From Anaerolineae bacterium (GTDB lineage Bacteria > Chloroflexota > Anaerolineae > UBA4142 > SHND01): DNA of 56,369 nucleotides. The position numbers and the translations under genes are program-made. Below, piece by piece: positions 13,718 through 22,700 of the stretch (positions are counted from its first letter, which is position 1; each line of letters begins with the position of its first letter). The stretch is taken from the NCBI GenBank assembly GCA_022072245.1, contig JAJVIA010000032.1, positions 1-56,369 of the forward strand, given 5' to 3'. A model generated the notes under the pieces. It did no database searches. It was not told where the DNA came from and was given only the letters and a program-made list of their open reading frames with translations.

Positions 13718-15414
13718 ATTCAGTCAACGCCTCTCCTCAACATATCGCGCGCATCGCGGAACAGCTGGGCCTCACGGCGGCGGACATTGAACCGCACGGC
13801 AATTTTCGCGCGAAACTTTCGCCCGACTTGCTGACGCGTCTGGCGGACAAACCCGACGGCAAATATATTGTCGTCACGGCAATGACGCCGACGCCGCCGG
13901 GCGAAGGCAAAACGACCACCGCAATTGGGTTGGCGATGGCGATGAATCGCATCGGATACCGCACCGCCGTTTCGCTGCGGCAGAGCGCGCTCGGCGCCGT
14001 GTTGAATTATCGCGGCGGCGCGGCAGGCGGCGGCAACGCGCGTCTCAGTCCGTACGCGGCGCTCAATCTGCACGCGAGCGGCGACCATCACATTATCGAG
14101 CTCGCCAACAATCTGCTCGCATCGTGCATTGACAATCATTTGCTGCGCGGCAACGCGTTGGACCTCGACCCGTTTTCGCTCGCCTGGACGCGCGTCGTTC
14201 AAATTAGCGACCGCGCGCTGCGCCAAGTGTTGACCGGTTTGGGCGGACGCGAAAACGGCACGCCGCGCGAAGCGCGGTTCGATGCGGTGACCGCTTCCGA
14301 AGTGATGGCGCTGTTGGGTTTGGTCAACGGCGCGGACGAACGCAGCGCGCTGCAAGATTTGCGCGCGCGCGTCGGGCGCATCACCATCGGACGCACGCGG
14401 CGCGGCAAGCCCATCACCGCCCAAGACCTGAAAGCGGCGGGCGCCATGACCGCGCTGCTTCAAGATGTGTTGAAACCGAATCTGATGCAAACGTGCGAAG
14501 GCACGCCCGCGTTGGTGCATACCGGCACGCTTGGTCATTTGGCGCACGGCGCGAGTTCGATTTTGGCAGACCGCATCGCGCTCAAAACCAACGCGTATGT
14601 CGTCACCGAAACCGCGTTCGGCAGCGACTTGGGGCTGGAAAAATTTATCAATATCAAATGCCGTGTGTCGGGCTTGATGCCCGATGCCATTGTCATTACG
14701 GCGACGCTGCGCGCGTTAAAAATGCACGGCGGCGTCGGCAAGGTGCAAGCGGGCAAACCGCTGCCCGACGAATTGTACAAAGAGAATTTGCACGCGCTGG
14801 AACGCGGCGCGGCGAATCTGGTCAAGCACATCGAAAATGCGCGCTTGTTTAACATTCCAACGCTGGTGGCGGTGAATCGGTTCGCGCAAGACAGCGACCG
14901 CGAAATTGCGCGCGTGGAACAAATCGCGCGCGCGGCGGGCGCGGAAGGGACGTACACTTCGGACGCGTACGCGCGCGGCGGCGCGGGCGCGATTAGTTTG
15001 GGCGAAGCCACCGCGCACGCCGCCAACAAACCATCGCAAGGAAAATTGTTGTACGCCGACGCGCTGCCGCTGCCGGACAAAATCGAACGCGTGGCGACGC
15101 AGCTGTACGGCGCCAAAGAGGTAGAATTTTCCAACGTCGCGCGCGACAAACTCGCGCAAATCGCCGAACAGGGGTTGAGTCATCTGCCGGTGTGCATCGC
15201 CAAAACGCATCTCTCGCTGACGGCGGACGAAAAAAACAAAGGGCGTCCGAAAAATTTTCACATTCCCATCCGCGACGTGCGTCTCGCCGCGGGCGCGGGA
15301 TATGTGATTGCGCTATGCAATGAAATTCGCACCATGTCGGGGATGCCTGCGCGGCCCGCGTTGGAAGAGATTGATCTTGACGCGGACGGCAATATCATTG
15401 GCGTCGAAGGATAG
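13714..15414 (+). CDS. fhs: Formate-tetrahydrofolate ligase
   Basis: This 566-residue protein, near the usual family length, makes 10-formyl-THF from formate, ATP and THF, or runs in reverse. The ATP-binding loop TPTPPGEGKTTT is at about 59-70. Other family blocks are GGAAGGGNARLSP, NLHASGDHHII, HTGTLGHLAHGASSILADRIAL and the C-terminal GYVIALCNEIRTMSGMPA. The GTG at 13714 overlaps the fchA stop as GTGA, a standard coupled arrangement. With FchA it forms two consecutive steps of the methyl branch of C1 metabolism. MetF, FolD and acetyl-CoA synthase are not in the window, so direction and pathway remain open. Confidence 0.95.
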   Translation: MNSVNASPQHIARIAEQLGLTAADIEPHGNFRAKLSPDLLTRLADKPDGKYIVVTAMTPTPPGEGKTTTAIGLAMAMNRIGYRTAVSLRQSALGAVLNYRGGAAGGGNARLSPYAALNLHASGDHHIIELANNLLASCIDNHLLRGNALDLDPFSLAWTRVVQISDRALRQVLTGLGGRENGTPREARFDAVTASEVMALLGLVNGADERSALQDLRARVGRITIGRTRRGKPITAQDLKAAGAMTALLQDVLKPNLMQTCEGTPALVHTGTLGHLAHGASSILADRIALKTNAYVVTETAFGSDLGLEKFINIKCRVSGLMPDAIVITATLRALKMHGGVGKVQAGKPLPDELYKENLHALERGAANLVKHIENARLFNIPTLVAVNRFAQDSDREIARVEQIARAAGAEGTYTSDAYARGGAGAISLGEATAHAANKPSQGKLLYADALPLPDKIERVATQLYGAKEVEFSNVARDKLAQIAEQGLSHLPVCIAKTHLSLTADEKNKGRPKNFHIPIRDVRLAAGAGYVIALCNEIRTMSGMPARPALEEIDLDADGNIIGVEG

Positions 15415-15470
15415 AACGCACACGCCAATCCATTCGTTTGGGAAAACGACAAAGGAGTCAAAGGACCAAA

Positions 15471-16862
15471 ATGAAAAAACAAAAACATTCAAACGGACAA
15501 ACTCGAACGCGCGAACGCACCGGCGGCGCGCGCATCATTACCCCGCCTCCGGGACCCAACGCGCGCAAATTGTTGGCGCGCGATAAAAAAGTCGTCTCGC
15601 CGTCGTACCCGCGCGATTATCCATTCGTGATTTCGCACGGGCGCGGCGCCGAAGTGTGGGACGTAGATCGCAATCGGTACATTGATTGGGCGGCGGGCAT
15701 TGCGGTAACGGCGACAGGACACAGCCACCCCAAAGTAGTTACGGCAATTCAAAAACAAGCGGAACAATTTTTGCACATTTCGTCAGATTATTATCACGAA
15801 TCTATGGTGCGGCTCGGCGAACGCATCAATGAAATCGCGCCCATCAAAGAAAACGTCGGCGTCTTTTTTGCCAATTCGGGCACCGAAGCCGTCGAAGCCG
15901 CGATTAAACTCGCGCGCTATGCCACCAAGCGCCAACGCTTTATCGGTTTTCTCGGCGCGTTTCACGGGCGCTCGATGGGTTCGCTTTCATTCACCGCGTC
16001 AAAATATGTTCAGCAAGAAAGATTTTTTCCGACCATGCCCGGCGTGGTGCATGTGCCTTTTCCCGACGCGTACCGCCCCGTCTTGGAAATGAAATCACAG
16101 GGCGATTACGGCGACGCGGTGATTGATTATATCGAGCGCGTTATTTTTCAAAGTATCCTGCCGCCCGATGAAGTCGCCGCCGTGTTGGTGGAACCGATTC
16201 AGGGCGAAGGCGGATACGTTGTGCCGCCGCCAAACTTTTTTCCGCGTTTGCGCGCTCTGTGCGACAAGCACGGAATTTTGTTGATTGCGGACGAAATTCA
16301 ATCCGGCGTCGGGCGCACCGGCAAGTGGTGGGCGATTCAACATTGGAACGTCGAACCCGATATTGTGTGCATCGCCAAAGGCATCGCGTCGGGCGTGCCG
16401 CTCGGCTTGATGGCGGCGCGTCAATCCATTATGAAAAAATGGGTGGCGGGCGCGCACGGCAACACTTATGGCGGCAATCCGCTCGCGAGTCAAGCCGCGT
16501 TGGCGACGCTTGATTTGGTCGAGAACGGCATGATGGACAATGCCGCCGCGATGGGCGAATTCATCATGGACGCGCTGGCGGAGATGCAAGTGCGGCATCC
16601 TTCAATGGGCGACGTGCGCGGCAAGGGTTTGATGATTGGCGTCGAGTTTGTCCAAGACAAAACGACCAAAGAACCCGCGCGCCAATTGCGCGAAGAAGTG
16701 GTGGCGTACGCGTTCCAACACGGACTCATTACGCTCGGCTGCGGGCGCAGTACCTTGCGCATCGCGCCGCCGCTCATGATTCAAAAACCGTTGGTCGAAG
16801 AGGCGCTCGAAATTTTTGAGGACGCCGTAACCGCCGCGGAAAAGAAACACAAAATGCTGTGA
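15471..16862 (+). CDS. Class III aminotransferase (GABA/acetylornithine aminotransferase-like)
   Basis: This protein of about 463 residues is a fold-type I PLP enzyme. It has FFANSGTEAVEAAIKLAR for phosphate binding, FLGAFHGRSMGSLSFTAS, EPIQGEGGYVVPP, ADEIQSGVGRTGKWW with the pyridine-binding Asp, and IAKGIASGVPLG holding the Schiff-base lysine. The architecture fits the acetylornithine/4-aminobutyrate aminotransferase family; omega-amino acid substrates are likely but not fixed by sequence. A basic N-terminal extension of about 30 residues precedes the conserved domain. The ATG at 15471 follows AAAGGA by 5 nt. It lies 56 bp downstream of fhs and could be cotranscribed. Confidence 0.85.
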   Translation: MKKQKHSNGQTRTRERTGGARIITPPPGPNARKLLARDKKVVSPSYPRDYPFVISHGRGAEVWDVDRNRYIDWAAGIAVTATGHSHPKVVTAIQKQAEQFLHISSDYYHESMVRLGERINEIAPIKENVGVFFANSGTEAVEAAIKLARYATKRQRFIGFLGAFHGRSMGSLSFTASKYVQQERFFPTMPGVVHVPFPDAYRPVLEMKSQGDYGDAVIDYIERVIFQSILPPDEVAAVLVEPIQGEGGYVVPPPNFFPRLRALCDKHGILLIADEIQSGVGRTGKWWAIQHWNVEPDIVCIAKGIASGVPLGLMAARQSIMKKWVAGAHGNTYGGNPLASQAALATLDLVENGMMDNAAAMGEFIMDALAEMQVRHPSMGDVRGKGLMIGVEFVQDKTTKEPARQLREEVVAYAFQHGLITLGCGRSTLRIAPPLMIQKPLVEEALEIFEDAVTAAEKKHKML

Positions 16863-16875
16863 GGATTCAAAGGAT

Positions 16876-16914
16876 GGGCGGCAGCGCGCGCGTCGGTCGC
16901 GCGCTCCGCCGCCC
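16876..16914. repeat. GC-rich hairpin before the wecG-like gene
   Basis: The outer stem GGGCGGC/GCCGCCC and inner stem GCGCGCG/CGCGCGC enclose a 7-nt loop, ending 9 nt before the next start codon. There is no T run. It may lower translation or transcription of the downstream gene or protect the upstream message. Confidence 0.65.
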
Positions 16915-16923
16915 GTCGCGGCG

Positions 16924-17685
16924 ATGATGAATTCGATTACGCTTTTGAATGTCCGCGTGGACGATGTGACGATGGGCGAGGCGCTGGCGCAATGCGATGT
17001 ATGGATGCAAGAGCCGCGCCTGCATCAGCTTGTCACCGTCAATCCCGAATTTATCATGACGGCGCAAAAAAATCCCGACTTTGCGGCGACGCTGGCGGCA
17101 AGCGATTTGAATTTACCCGACGGCGCGAACTTGGTGCGCGCGGCGGAATGGCAAAAGACGCCGGTGCGCGAGCGCGTCGCGGGCACCGATTTTGTGTGGT
17201 ATTTTTGCAGCGCGGCGGCAATCTGCGGCTGGAAAATTTTTTTACTCGGCGGCCGCGCGGGCGTCGGGCAAGCGGCGGCCGCGCGTTTGCAGGCGCGCTA
17301 TCCAAAATTAAATATCGTGGGCGTGTACGAGGGTTCGCCCGCGCCGACAGAGGAAAGCGCCATCACGGCGCGCATCCGCGCCAGCGACGCGGAAGTGTTA
17401 TTTGTGGCGTACGGCGCGCCCGCGCAAGATTTATGGATTCGGCGCAATCGCGCGCAGCTGTCTCAAATTCGGATTGCCGTCGGCGTGGGCGGCGCGTTCG
17501 ATTACATTGCCCAACGCGTCAAGCGCGCGCCGCTGTGGATGCAAAAAAGCGGCTTGGAGTGGACTTTTCGTTTGCTGATGCAGCCGTGGCGCGCGAAACG
17601 TCAAGCGGCGTTGGCGGGCTTTCTCTGGCAGCTCTGGCGTCAAAAGACGCCGCCCAAAAATTCGACGCTCCAAACCGACGGCTGA
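16924..17685 (+). CDS. WecG/TagA/CpsF family glycosyltransferase (GT26)
   Basis: This 253-residue enzyme has the GT26 pattern: NVRVDDVTMGEAL, then VNPEFIMTAQKNPDFAATL, LPDGANLVRAAEW, GTDFVWYFC, FLLGGRAGVGQAAAARL, VAYGAPAQDLWI and VGVGGAFDYIAQRVKRAPLWMQKSGLEW. These enzymes add ManNAc-type sugars to undecaprenyl-PP-GlcNAc on the cytoplasmic membrane face during teichoic-acid-like or capsule synthesis. Tandem ATGs at 16924 and 16927 are both possible starts; neither has a good Shine-Dalgarno. It is the last gene of its strand block and ends at a bidirectional terminator. Confidence 0.9.
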   Translation: MMNSITLLNVRVDDVTMGEALAQCDVWMQEPRLHQLVTVNPEFIMTAQKNPDFAATLAASDLNLPDGANLVRAAEWQKTPVRERVAGTDFVWYFCSAAAICGWKIFLLGGRAGVGQAAAARLQARYPKLNIVGVYEGSPAPTEESAITARIRASDAEVLFVAYGAPAQDLWIRRNRAQLSQIRIAVGVGGAFDYIAQRVKRAPLWMQKSGLEWTFRLLMQPWRAKRQAALAGFLWQLWRQKTPPKNSTLQTDG

Positions 17686-17695
17686 GGCAAAAAGC

Positions 17696-17732
17696 AACGC
17701 GCCAAACGAGGATTCGTTTGGCGCGTTTTTTA
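17696..17732. terminator. Bidirectional terminator between wecG-like gene and response regulator
   Basis: The 14-bp stem AACGCGCCAAACGA/TCGTTTGGCGCGTT has a 4-nt loop, T6 on the plus side and T5 on the minus side. It serves both convergent genes. Confidence 0.92.
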
Positions 17733-18392
17733 TTTTTCTTGGTCTTGGAGGCGGTATCCTTCGCCGCGTACCGTGACGAGCAAAGTCGGCGCGCTCGGAT
17801 TCGGTTCGATTTTTTCGCGCAGCCAGCGCATGTGCACGTCCAGCGTGCGCGTGTCGCCCAGATAATCGGTATTCCACACTTGCTGCATCAAGACGCTGCG
17901 CGAGACAATTTGACCCGGGCGCTGCATCAAAAATTTCAAGAGCGCGAATTCTTTGGGCGTCAGTTTGTGCGTGCGATTGCCGCGCGTGACGCGGCGGCGT
18001 TCGACATTGAGCGTCAACGCGCCGACGCGCATTTCGCGCGGCGGGCGATTGTCCAATGCCGCGCGCACACGCTGCGCCAATTTTTTGGGGGGGATTGTCT
18101 TGGGCACAATAATTTGCGCGTGATTCATGCCGTCCACGCGCGCGGGATTTTGCGCGATGAGCGCCAGAATCGCGTTCGAGTCGCGGCGCAGCGCGCGCGC
18201 CAGGCGTTTCACGCTCAAGCGCGGCGCGGTGGCATCCAACACAATGACGTCGGGCAAACGCGTTTTGACTTGGGCTAGCGCTTGACGACCGCTGTGCGCC
18301 GTCAAGACCGTATATTCTTTTTTATGAAACGCCGCCGCGTACATCGCGGTCACGTCCGGGTCATTCGCAATCAATAAAATTGTCGCAGTCAC
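17730..18392 (-). CDS. OmpR/PhoB-type response regulator with atypical receiver
   Basis: The protein has about 220 residues from the GTG at 18392, which has GGGAG 5 nt upstream. The N-terminal receiver keeps the phospho-acceptor-type Asp (VIVLDATAP) and Lys (IVPKTIPP). The acidic pocket reads IANDP instead of a DD pair, the Ser/Thr switch position reads LALIAQN, and the usual GADDY is absent, so phosphorylation control may be weak or lost. The C-terminal winged helix is typical: GALTLNVERRRVTRG, LTPKEFALLKFLMQRPGQIVSR, QVWNTDYLGDTRTLDVHMRWLREKIE and VRGEGYRL. An in-frame ATG at 18449 gives a longer form through the leader hairpin. No histidine kinase is adjacent. Confidence 0.85.
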   Translation of the reverse strand: MTATILLIANDPDVTAMYAAAFHKKEYTVLTAHSGRQALAQVKTRLPDVIVLDATAPRLSVKRLARALRRDSNAILALIAQNPARVDGMNHAQIIVPKTIPPKKLAQRVRAALDNRPPREMRVGALTLNVERRRVTRGNRTHKLTPKEFALLKFLMQRPGQIVSRSVLMQQVWNTDYLGDTRTLDVHMRWLREKIEPNPSAPTLLVTVRGEGYRLQDQEK

Positions 18393-18401
18393 GCAAACTC
18401 C

Positions 18402-18439
18402 CAAAAAAATACCAGCGCTCTTTCGTTCCGACGCTGGTA
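18402..18439 (-). terminator. Terminator-type hairpin in the leader of the response regulator
   Basis: On the minus strand the stem TACCAGCG/CGCTGGTA is followed at once by T7, then GGGAG and the GTG start. The promoter lies upstream, so the hairpin sits inside the gene's own leader and has the layout of an attenuator. Confidence 0.75.
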
Positions 18440-18458
18440 AAATTTTCATGCAAAGCGG

Positions 18459-18464
18459 ATTATA
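18459..18464 (-). promoter_or_regulatory. -10 box of the response regulator
   Basis: A perfect TATAAT on the minus strand predicts a start near 18452. This is just upstream of an in-frame ATG (18449) and about 60 nt upstream of the GTG with the Shine-Dalgarno. Confidence 0.6.
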
Positions 18465-18545
18465 GCGAACCTTAAGAAATGCGCAAATTCGCGGCGCGGC
18501 TTGATTTTTCAAAAAAAAGTTGCCGTGCCGTCCAAAAAATACCCG

Positions 18546-18575
18546 TTGACAATACGTCTTGGCGCATGGTATATT
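18546..18575 (+). promoter_or_regulatory. Strong sigma-70-type promoter for the RRM gene
   Basis: TTGACA and TATATT are separated by 18 bp, with an extended TGn motif before the -10. This is one of the two best promoters in the window. The predicted start is near 18582. Confidence 0.85.
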
Positions 18576-18581
18576 TTACAT

Positions 18582-18858
18582 GTCATGCCGTTGGGACATG
18601 ACGACTTACGTTGGTAAGTTTGGCTCTTTATGATTTCCCTTTGTTCAACTCTGGCTGAATTCATGGGGGGGCTTGCCCTTGAGCGTGAGTTGTTGCGGCA
18701 TCGCGTCCGAGAGTTGATGCCGCAGCCGGGAGAAAGGAGCGCCGTCGCGCTTCAGCGCCGCATCGTACGAGATTGCACAATTTCCATCCGCATCGTATTG
18801 GTTCGCCGATTCACCCCGGTTCGCTTTTTTTGAACCGCGCTCAAAGGAGACTCTGCAC
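18582..18858 (+). promoter_or_regulatory. Long structured 5' leader of the RRM gene
   Basis: About 277 nt separate the promoter from the ATG. Hairpins visible are CATGTC/GACATG (18579-18600), ACTTAC/GTAAGT with loop GTTG (18604-18619), TGCGGCAT/ATGCCGCA (18694-18724), and GGTTC/GAACC closing a T-rich loop just before the AAAGGAG. A 67-codon frame at 18630-18833 has no recognisable features and I do not call it a gene. The layout suggests a cis-acting RNA; it matches no riboswitch that I can identify. Confidence 0.6.
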
Positions 18859-19164
18859 ATGTCCGGCCAACGTCCGCGTTTGTATGTGGGCAACCTTCCC
18901 TATCAACTTACGTCCGAGGAATTGAAAGATTTTTTCGCCGCCGCCGGCCAAGTGACCGACGCCGCCATCATTATGGACCGCGAAACGGGCCGCTCGAAAG
19001 GTTTCGGCTTTGTGGAATTTGCCACCGACGAAGACGCGCAGCGCGCGCAAGCCATGTTTAACGGCGCGCAGCTGCGCAACCGCACCCTCAAAGTGGATCA
19101 TGCCAAACCGCGCGAAGACAAACCGCGCAGCGCCTCGGGCGGCGGCAGCAGCAACTTTGGTTAG
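18859..19164 (+). CDS. RRM-type RNA-binding protein
   Basis: This 101-residue protein is a single RNA recognition motif with a short Gly/Ser tail. RNP2 is LYVGNLPY (residues about 8-15) and RNP1 is KGFGFVEF (about 48-55). It resembles the cold-regulated Rbp proteins of Cyanobacteria and similar proteins in Chloroflexota, which bind U-rich or structured RNA. AAGGAG lies 9 nt before the ATG. A strong promoter and long leader suggest high expression with post-transcriptional control, perhaps autoregulation, which is my inference. Confidence 0.92.
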   Translation: MSGQRPRLYVGNLPYQLTSEELKDFFAAAGQVTDAAIIMDRETGRSKGFGFVEFATDEDAQRAQAMFNGAQLRNRTLKVDHAKPREDKPRSASGGGSSNFG

Positions 19165-19175
19165 ACGCTTCCGCT

Positions 19176-19216
19176 AAAAAAATGCTGCGCGAAATTTTTT
19201 TCGCGCAGCATTTTTT
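19176..19216 (+). terminator. Terminator of the RRM gene
   Basis: A long stem of TGCTGCGCGAAA paired with TTTCGCGCAGCA is flanked by A6 and T6, with a 4-nt T loop. It can act in both directions and lies immediately after the RRM gene. Confidence 0.93.
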
Positions 19217-19232
19217 ATTGTCCTATCACGCA

Positions 19233-19736
19233 ATGGCAAATCAAGACCCCGAACCGCCGACGGAACGCAAACGCCTGGATGTATCGAACCCCGCAAGCGC
19301 GGCGGAATATGATTCATGGATTGACGAAAAAATTCGCGACGCGATGGCGCGCGGCGCGTTTGATAATTTAAAAAATCAGGGCAAGCCGTTGAATCTGGCG
19401 CGCGACCCGAATGTGCCGGAGGACGTGGAGATGGCGTACAACCTGCTCAAGAACGCGGGGTATGCGCCGGACTGGGTTGAAACGCGTAAAGAAATAGACG
19501 CCGCGCGCGCGAAATTGTTTGCGCCGCTGGAACGTTTTCGCGCGCATCCGCCAAAAAATGCAGACGAATACGCGCGAACCCAGAACAAACTCGTCGAACA
19601 ATTTCGCGTCCAAGCCGCCGAACTCAACAAGTTGATTGACACCTACAACTTGAAAGCGCCGAATATGCAAGTGCATCTGCATCGCATACGCATCGAGGCA
19701 GAGGCGACGGCGTTTTTGAATTCGCGCGCGCCATAA
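19233..19736 (+). CDS. DUF1992 (DnaJC28-like) family protein
   Basis: The protein has about 167 residues. The DUF1992 core is clear: AEYDSWIDEKIRDAMARGAFDNLKNQGKPLNL, then DVEMAYNLLKNAGYAPDWVETRKEI. In eukaryotes this domain follows a J domain in DNAJC28; in bacteria it stands alone and its function is unknown. The C-terminal half is helical (KLVEQFRVQAAELNKLIDTYNLKAP). I use the ATG at 19233, because the frame upstream runs through the terminator hairpin. No Shine-Dalgarno is seen. Confidence 0.85.
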   Translation: MANQDPEPPTERKRLDVSNPASAAEYDSWIDEKIRDAMARGAFDNLKNQGKPLNLARDPNVPEDVEMAYNLLKNAGYAPDWVETRKEIDAARAKLFAPLERFRAHPPKNADEYARTQNKLVEQFRVQAAELNKLIDTYNLKAPNMQVHLHRIRIEAEATAFLNSRAP

Positions 19737-19765
19737 CGCAAATTGATTTTCGCCCGCGCTTTAAC

Positions 19766-22700
19766 TTATCGTTTGCGCGCCCACCACAAAATCAAGCCCT
19801 CCAACCGTTTCGGCATCAGTTTCCCCACAATCAGCCATTCGTCCGGCCCCAACGCGCCGGTGACAAGTAACGTCACGCCATACACCACCGACGCGATAAC
19901 CAGCGCAATAAAAATATTCTGCGGCACGAGAAAATAGAGCAGCGCGCCCATGACAAACGCCGCAACCGCCGGCCGCCAAAAAATGTCCAGAATCGGCAGC
20001 GGCGGCATGTGTTTGCGTAACGCGTAATAGAACGGCGCGAGGAGCGCCAATTCCGACAACACGGTGACGAGCGCGGCGCCGCGATACGACAATGCCGGAA
20101 TCGCAATCAAGTTCGCAATGATGTTAAAGACGAGACCGATTAAAAACGCGCGCGTGAGAAAACGCTGTTCGTTCAACGCAATCAAGACGTAATGCACCAC
20201 GCTGTTGATGAAACTGAACGGCAAAAACCAAATCAACCATTGCAGCGCCAGCGCGGAATCGGGAATGTACGCGATGCCCGCGAACAAGAGAATCAACGGC
20301 TCGGCAATAAACATGGTCGCCACCGCAATCGGCAGCGCAATCCACAGCAACAATTTGGTCGAGAGCAGCAGCGCGCGCTGCATCGCGTCCGTCGAACCCG
20401 TCGAAAGACGCGACAGCATCGGAAAGAGCGCGAGCGTAAATTTGGACGGAATGAAATTTAGCGCGTTCACAAATTTGTACGCCGCGTTGTAATAGCCCAA
20501 AACCGTCGCGCCCGCCAAGGGCAAAAGCAAAAACACGTCAATCCTAAAAAACAGATTCGAGAGCAAGTTATTCATCATTAACGGATACGATTCAAAAAAC
20601 ATCCAGCGCGCGAGACGGCGGTCAAATTGAAAATGCGGTTTAAACAACAAGCGCCGCACCAGATACCACATCACGCCCAACGTAAATAGATTGGTGAGAA
20701 TGGAAACGCCCGCCAACCCGACGATGCCCCAACCCGCCAACAACGCCGCGATTTGCAGCGCGACGCTGACGAGCGCCGTCGCAATCTCGATGGCGGTCGG
20801 ATACTCGAATTTTTCAAACGCATAAAACATGCCCGCCAGCGCGCCCGCGATATGATTGGGAAACAGCGAAACCCACAAGAGCAGCAGCGCGCCGAGCGTC
20901 ATGGCGTCCATATCGCCGGTATAGGCGTAAAACGCAATCACGCCCGCCAGCAGCACAATCGAGAGCAGCGTCAAACCCATTCGCAACAGAATCGCGTTGG
21001 TCAAAATCACATTCGCTTTGCTGTGGTCGCGCGCCACTTCACGCGTGGACAAGATGCCCAACCCAAATTCCGTAATCGCGCTGAGAAAAAACCAGACCGT
21101 CACCGCGAACGCATAGCGGCCGTTATTTTCGGGACCCAGCACGCGCAGGACGACCAACGCGAGCGCAAAGTTAATGAGCTGAATCAAAAATGACGCGCCC
21201 ATCGGCACGACCGAATTTTTTGCCACGCGGCGCACTTGGGAATCGCCCGCCGCGCCGACTTGCAAAACAAAACGCTGCCACACCAACGCGACGAGCGCGA
21301 GTAAAACCGCAATCACCGCGAGCAGCGTCAAGACCGAACCGACGCGGAACGAAAGCGGCGAATACTTGAATCGTACCGTGTGTTCGCCCGACGGCACAAC
21401 CACCGCGCGGAAATTGCCGTCGGCGCGATAAATCGGCGTATCCGCGCCGTCAATTTGACCAATCCATCCCGGAAAATAGGTATCGGTCAAAACCAAAAAC
21501 GCGGGCGCGGTGAGATTGGTCTTGAGAATAATTTCGCTGCCCGTGTATTTTTCAATCAGCGGCGGCGCGGGGTTCGCTTCATTCGGGGGCGGCGGCGCCG
21601 ACAGCGCGGTTTCTAACCACACTTCGCGCGTCGGGTCGAGGTTCGGCAGTTCGCGCAGCAATTCATCGCGGTTTTCAAAGACGCGCGCCCGATTCACAAA
21701 AAACGCGCGCGGCAAAACATTTTTGTTTTCGTAAATTTTTACTTGCGCGTCGTACGCCAATTCATAACCGGGATTCGGCACGGGGCGCGTGGTGACGATA
21801 TATTTCACGCCCAACAAATTTAGCAGCGGCGAACTCAACGGTTTGTAATCGTAAAACGCGGCGATGCGGTTGTACAGCAATTCATCCTGCGGCGCGAGCG
21901 CGCGCATGTATTCGACGTACTGTTTTGCAATAATCGAATCGTAGCCGCGAATATCTTGAAGATGAAAAGGCATCGCGCTGTTGGCATTGAGAACTTTTTG
22001 CCCGGGCTCGTCATACGTGGCGATGCGAAACAGCGATTTATCTTGCTGCAAAAATTGAATCGCGGGCGGAACAAAGGTTGCGAGTTTCGCGTCGGCGCGC
22101 GGATAAAAACCCATGCCCGCGCTAAATAAATCCACAACCAAAACAAACAGCGCGAACGGTTTCCACACGGCGACGCCGCGCACGCGAAAATTCGCGCGCG
22201 CGAGCAGCAAAACCATGCCCGCCAACAAAACGAACGCGCCAAACAAAACGAGATTGCGCGCTTGGTACGACCAAAATGCAGAGCCCGTTTCAAAAACGGG
22301 TTTCGCCAAATCCGACGCGTTGACGAACGCGTCCGCGAATTGTAAAAATGAATCGCGCATTGCCCACGTCAACACGACGCCAAACAACGCGAGCAAACCG
22401 ACGGCGCCGAGCGCGCCGCCGAACCATGCGAGCGCGCGTTTTGAAATGCCCTCCGCGAGGGATTGCGCGCCCAAGCCCGCCAAGAACGCGACGCCCAGCG
22501 TCCACGGAAAAATCCAGCGGAACGCAGTATGCAATTGACTCCACCCCGGCAGACCATAAAAAAGAATGGCATACAGCGGCGTCCCGAACATGAACAGCAG
22601 CGCGAGAATGACGAGTGTGAGAAAAAACCATTTCGCATTTCGGGTTTCGGCGTTCCGCTTGAAAATTCCGATTGCGGCTAGCGCGAGCGCGAGAATGCCC

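Noticed and set aside
13720-14547. 275-codon minus-strand open frame opposite fhs
   Set aside because: It lies entirely inside the conserved fhs gene and shows no protein-like pattern.
18630-18833. 67-codon frame in the RRM leader
   Set aside because: There is no recognisable motif, its composition is unusual (many Arg and Leu), and the hairpins overlap it; I treat the stretch as leader RNA, though a leader peptide cannot be excluded.
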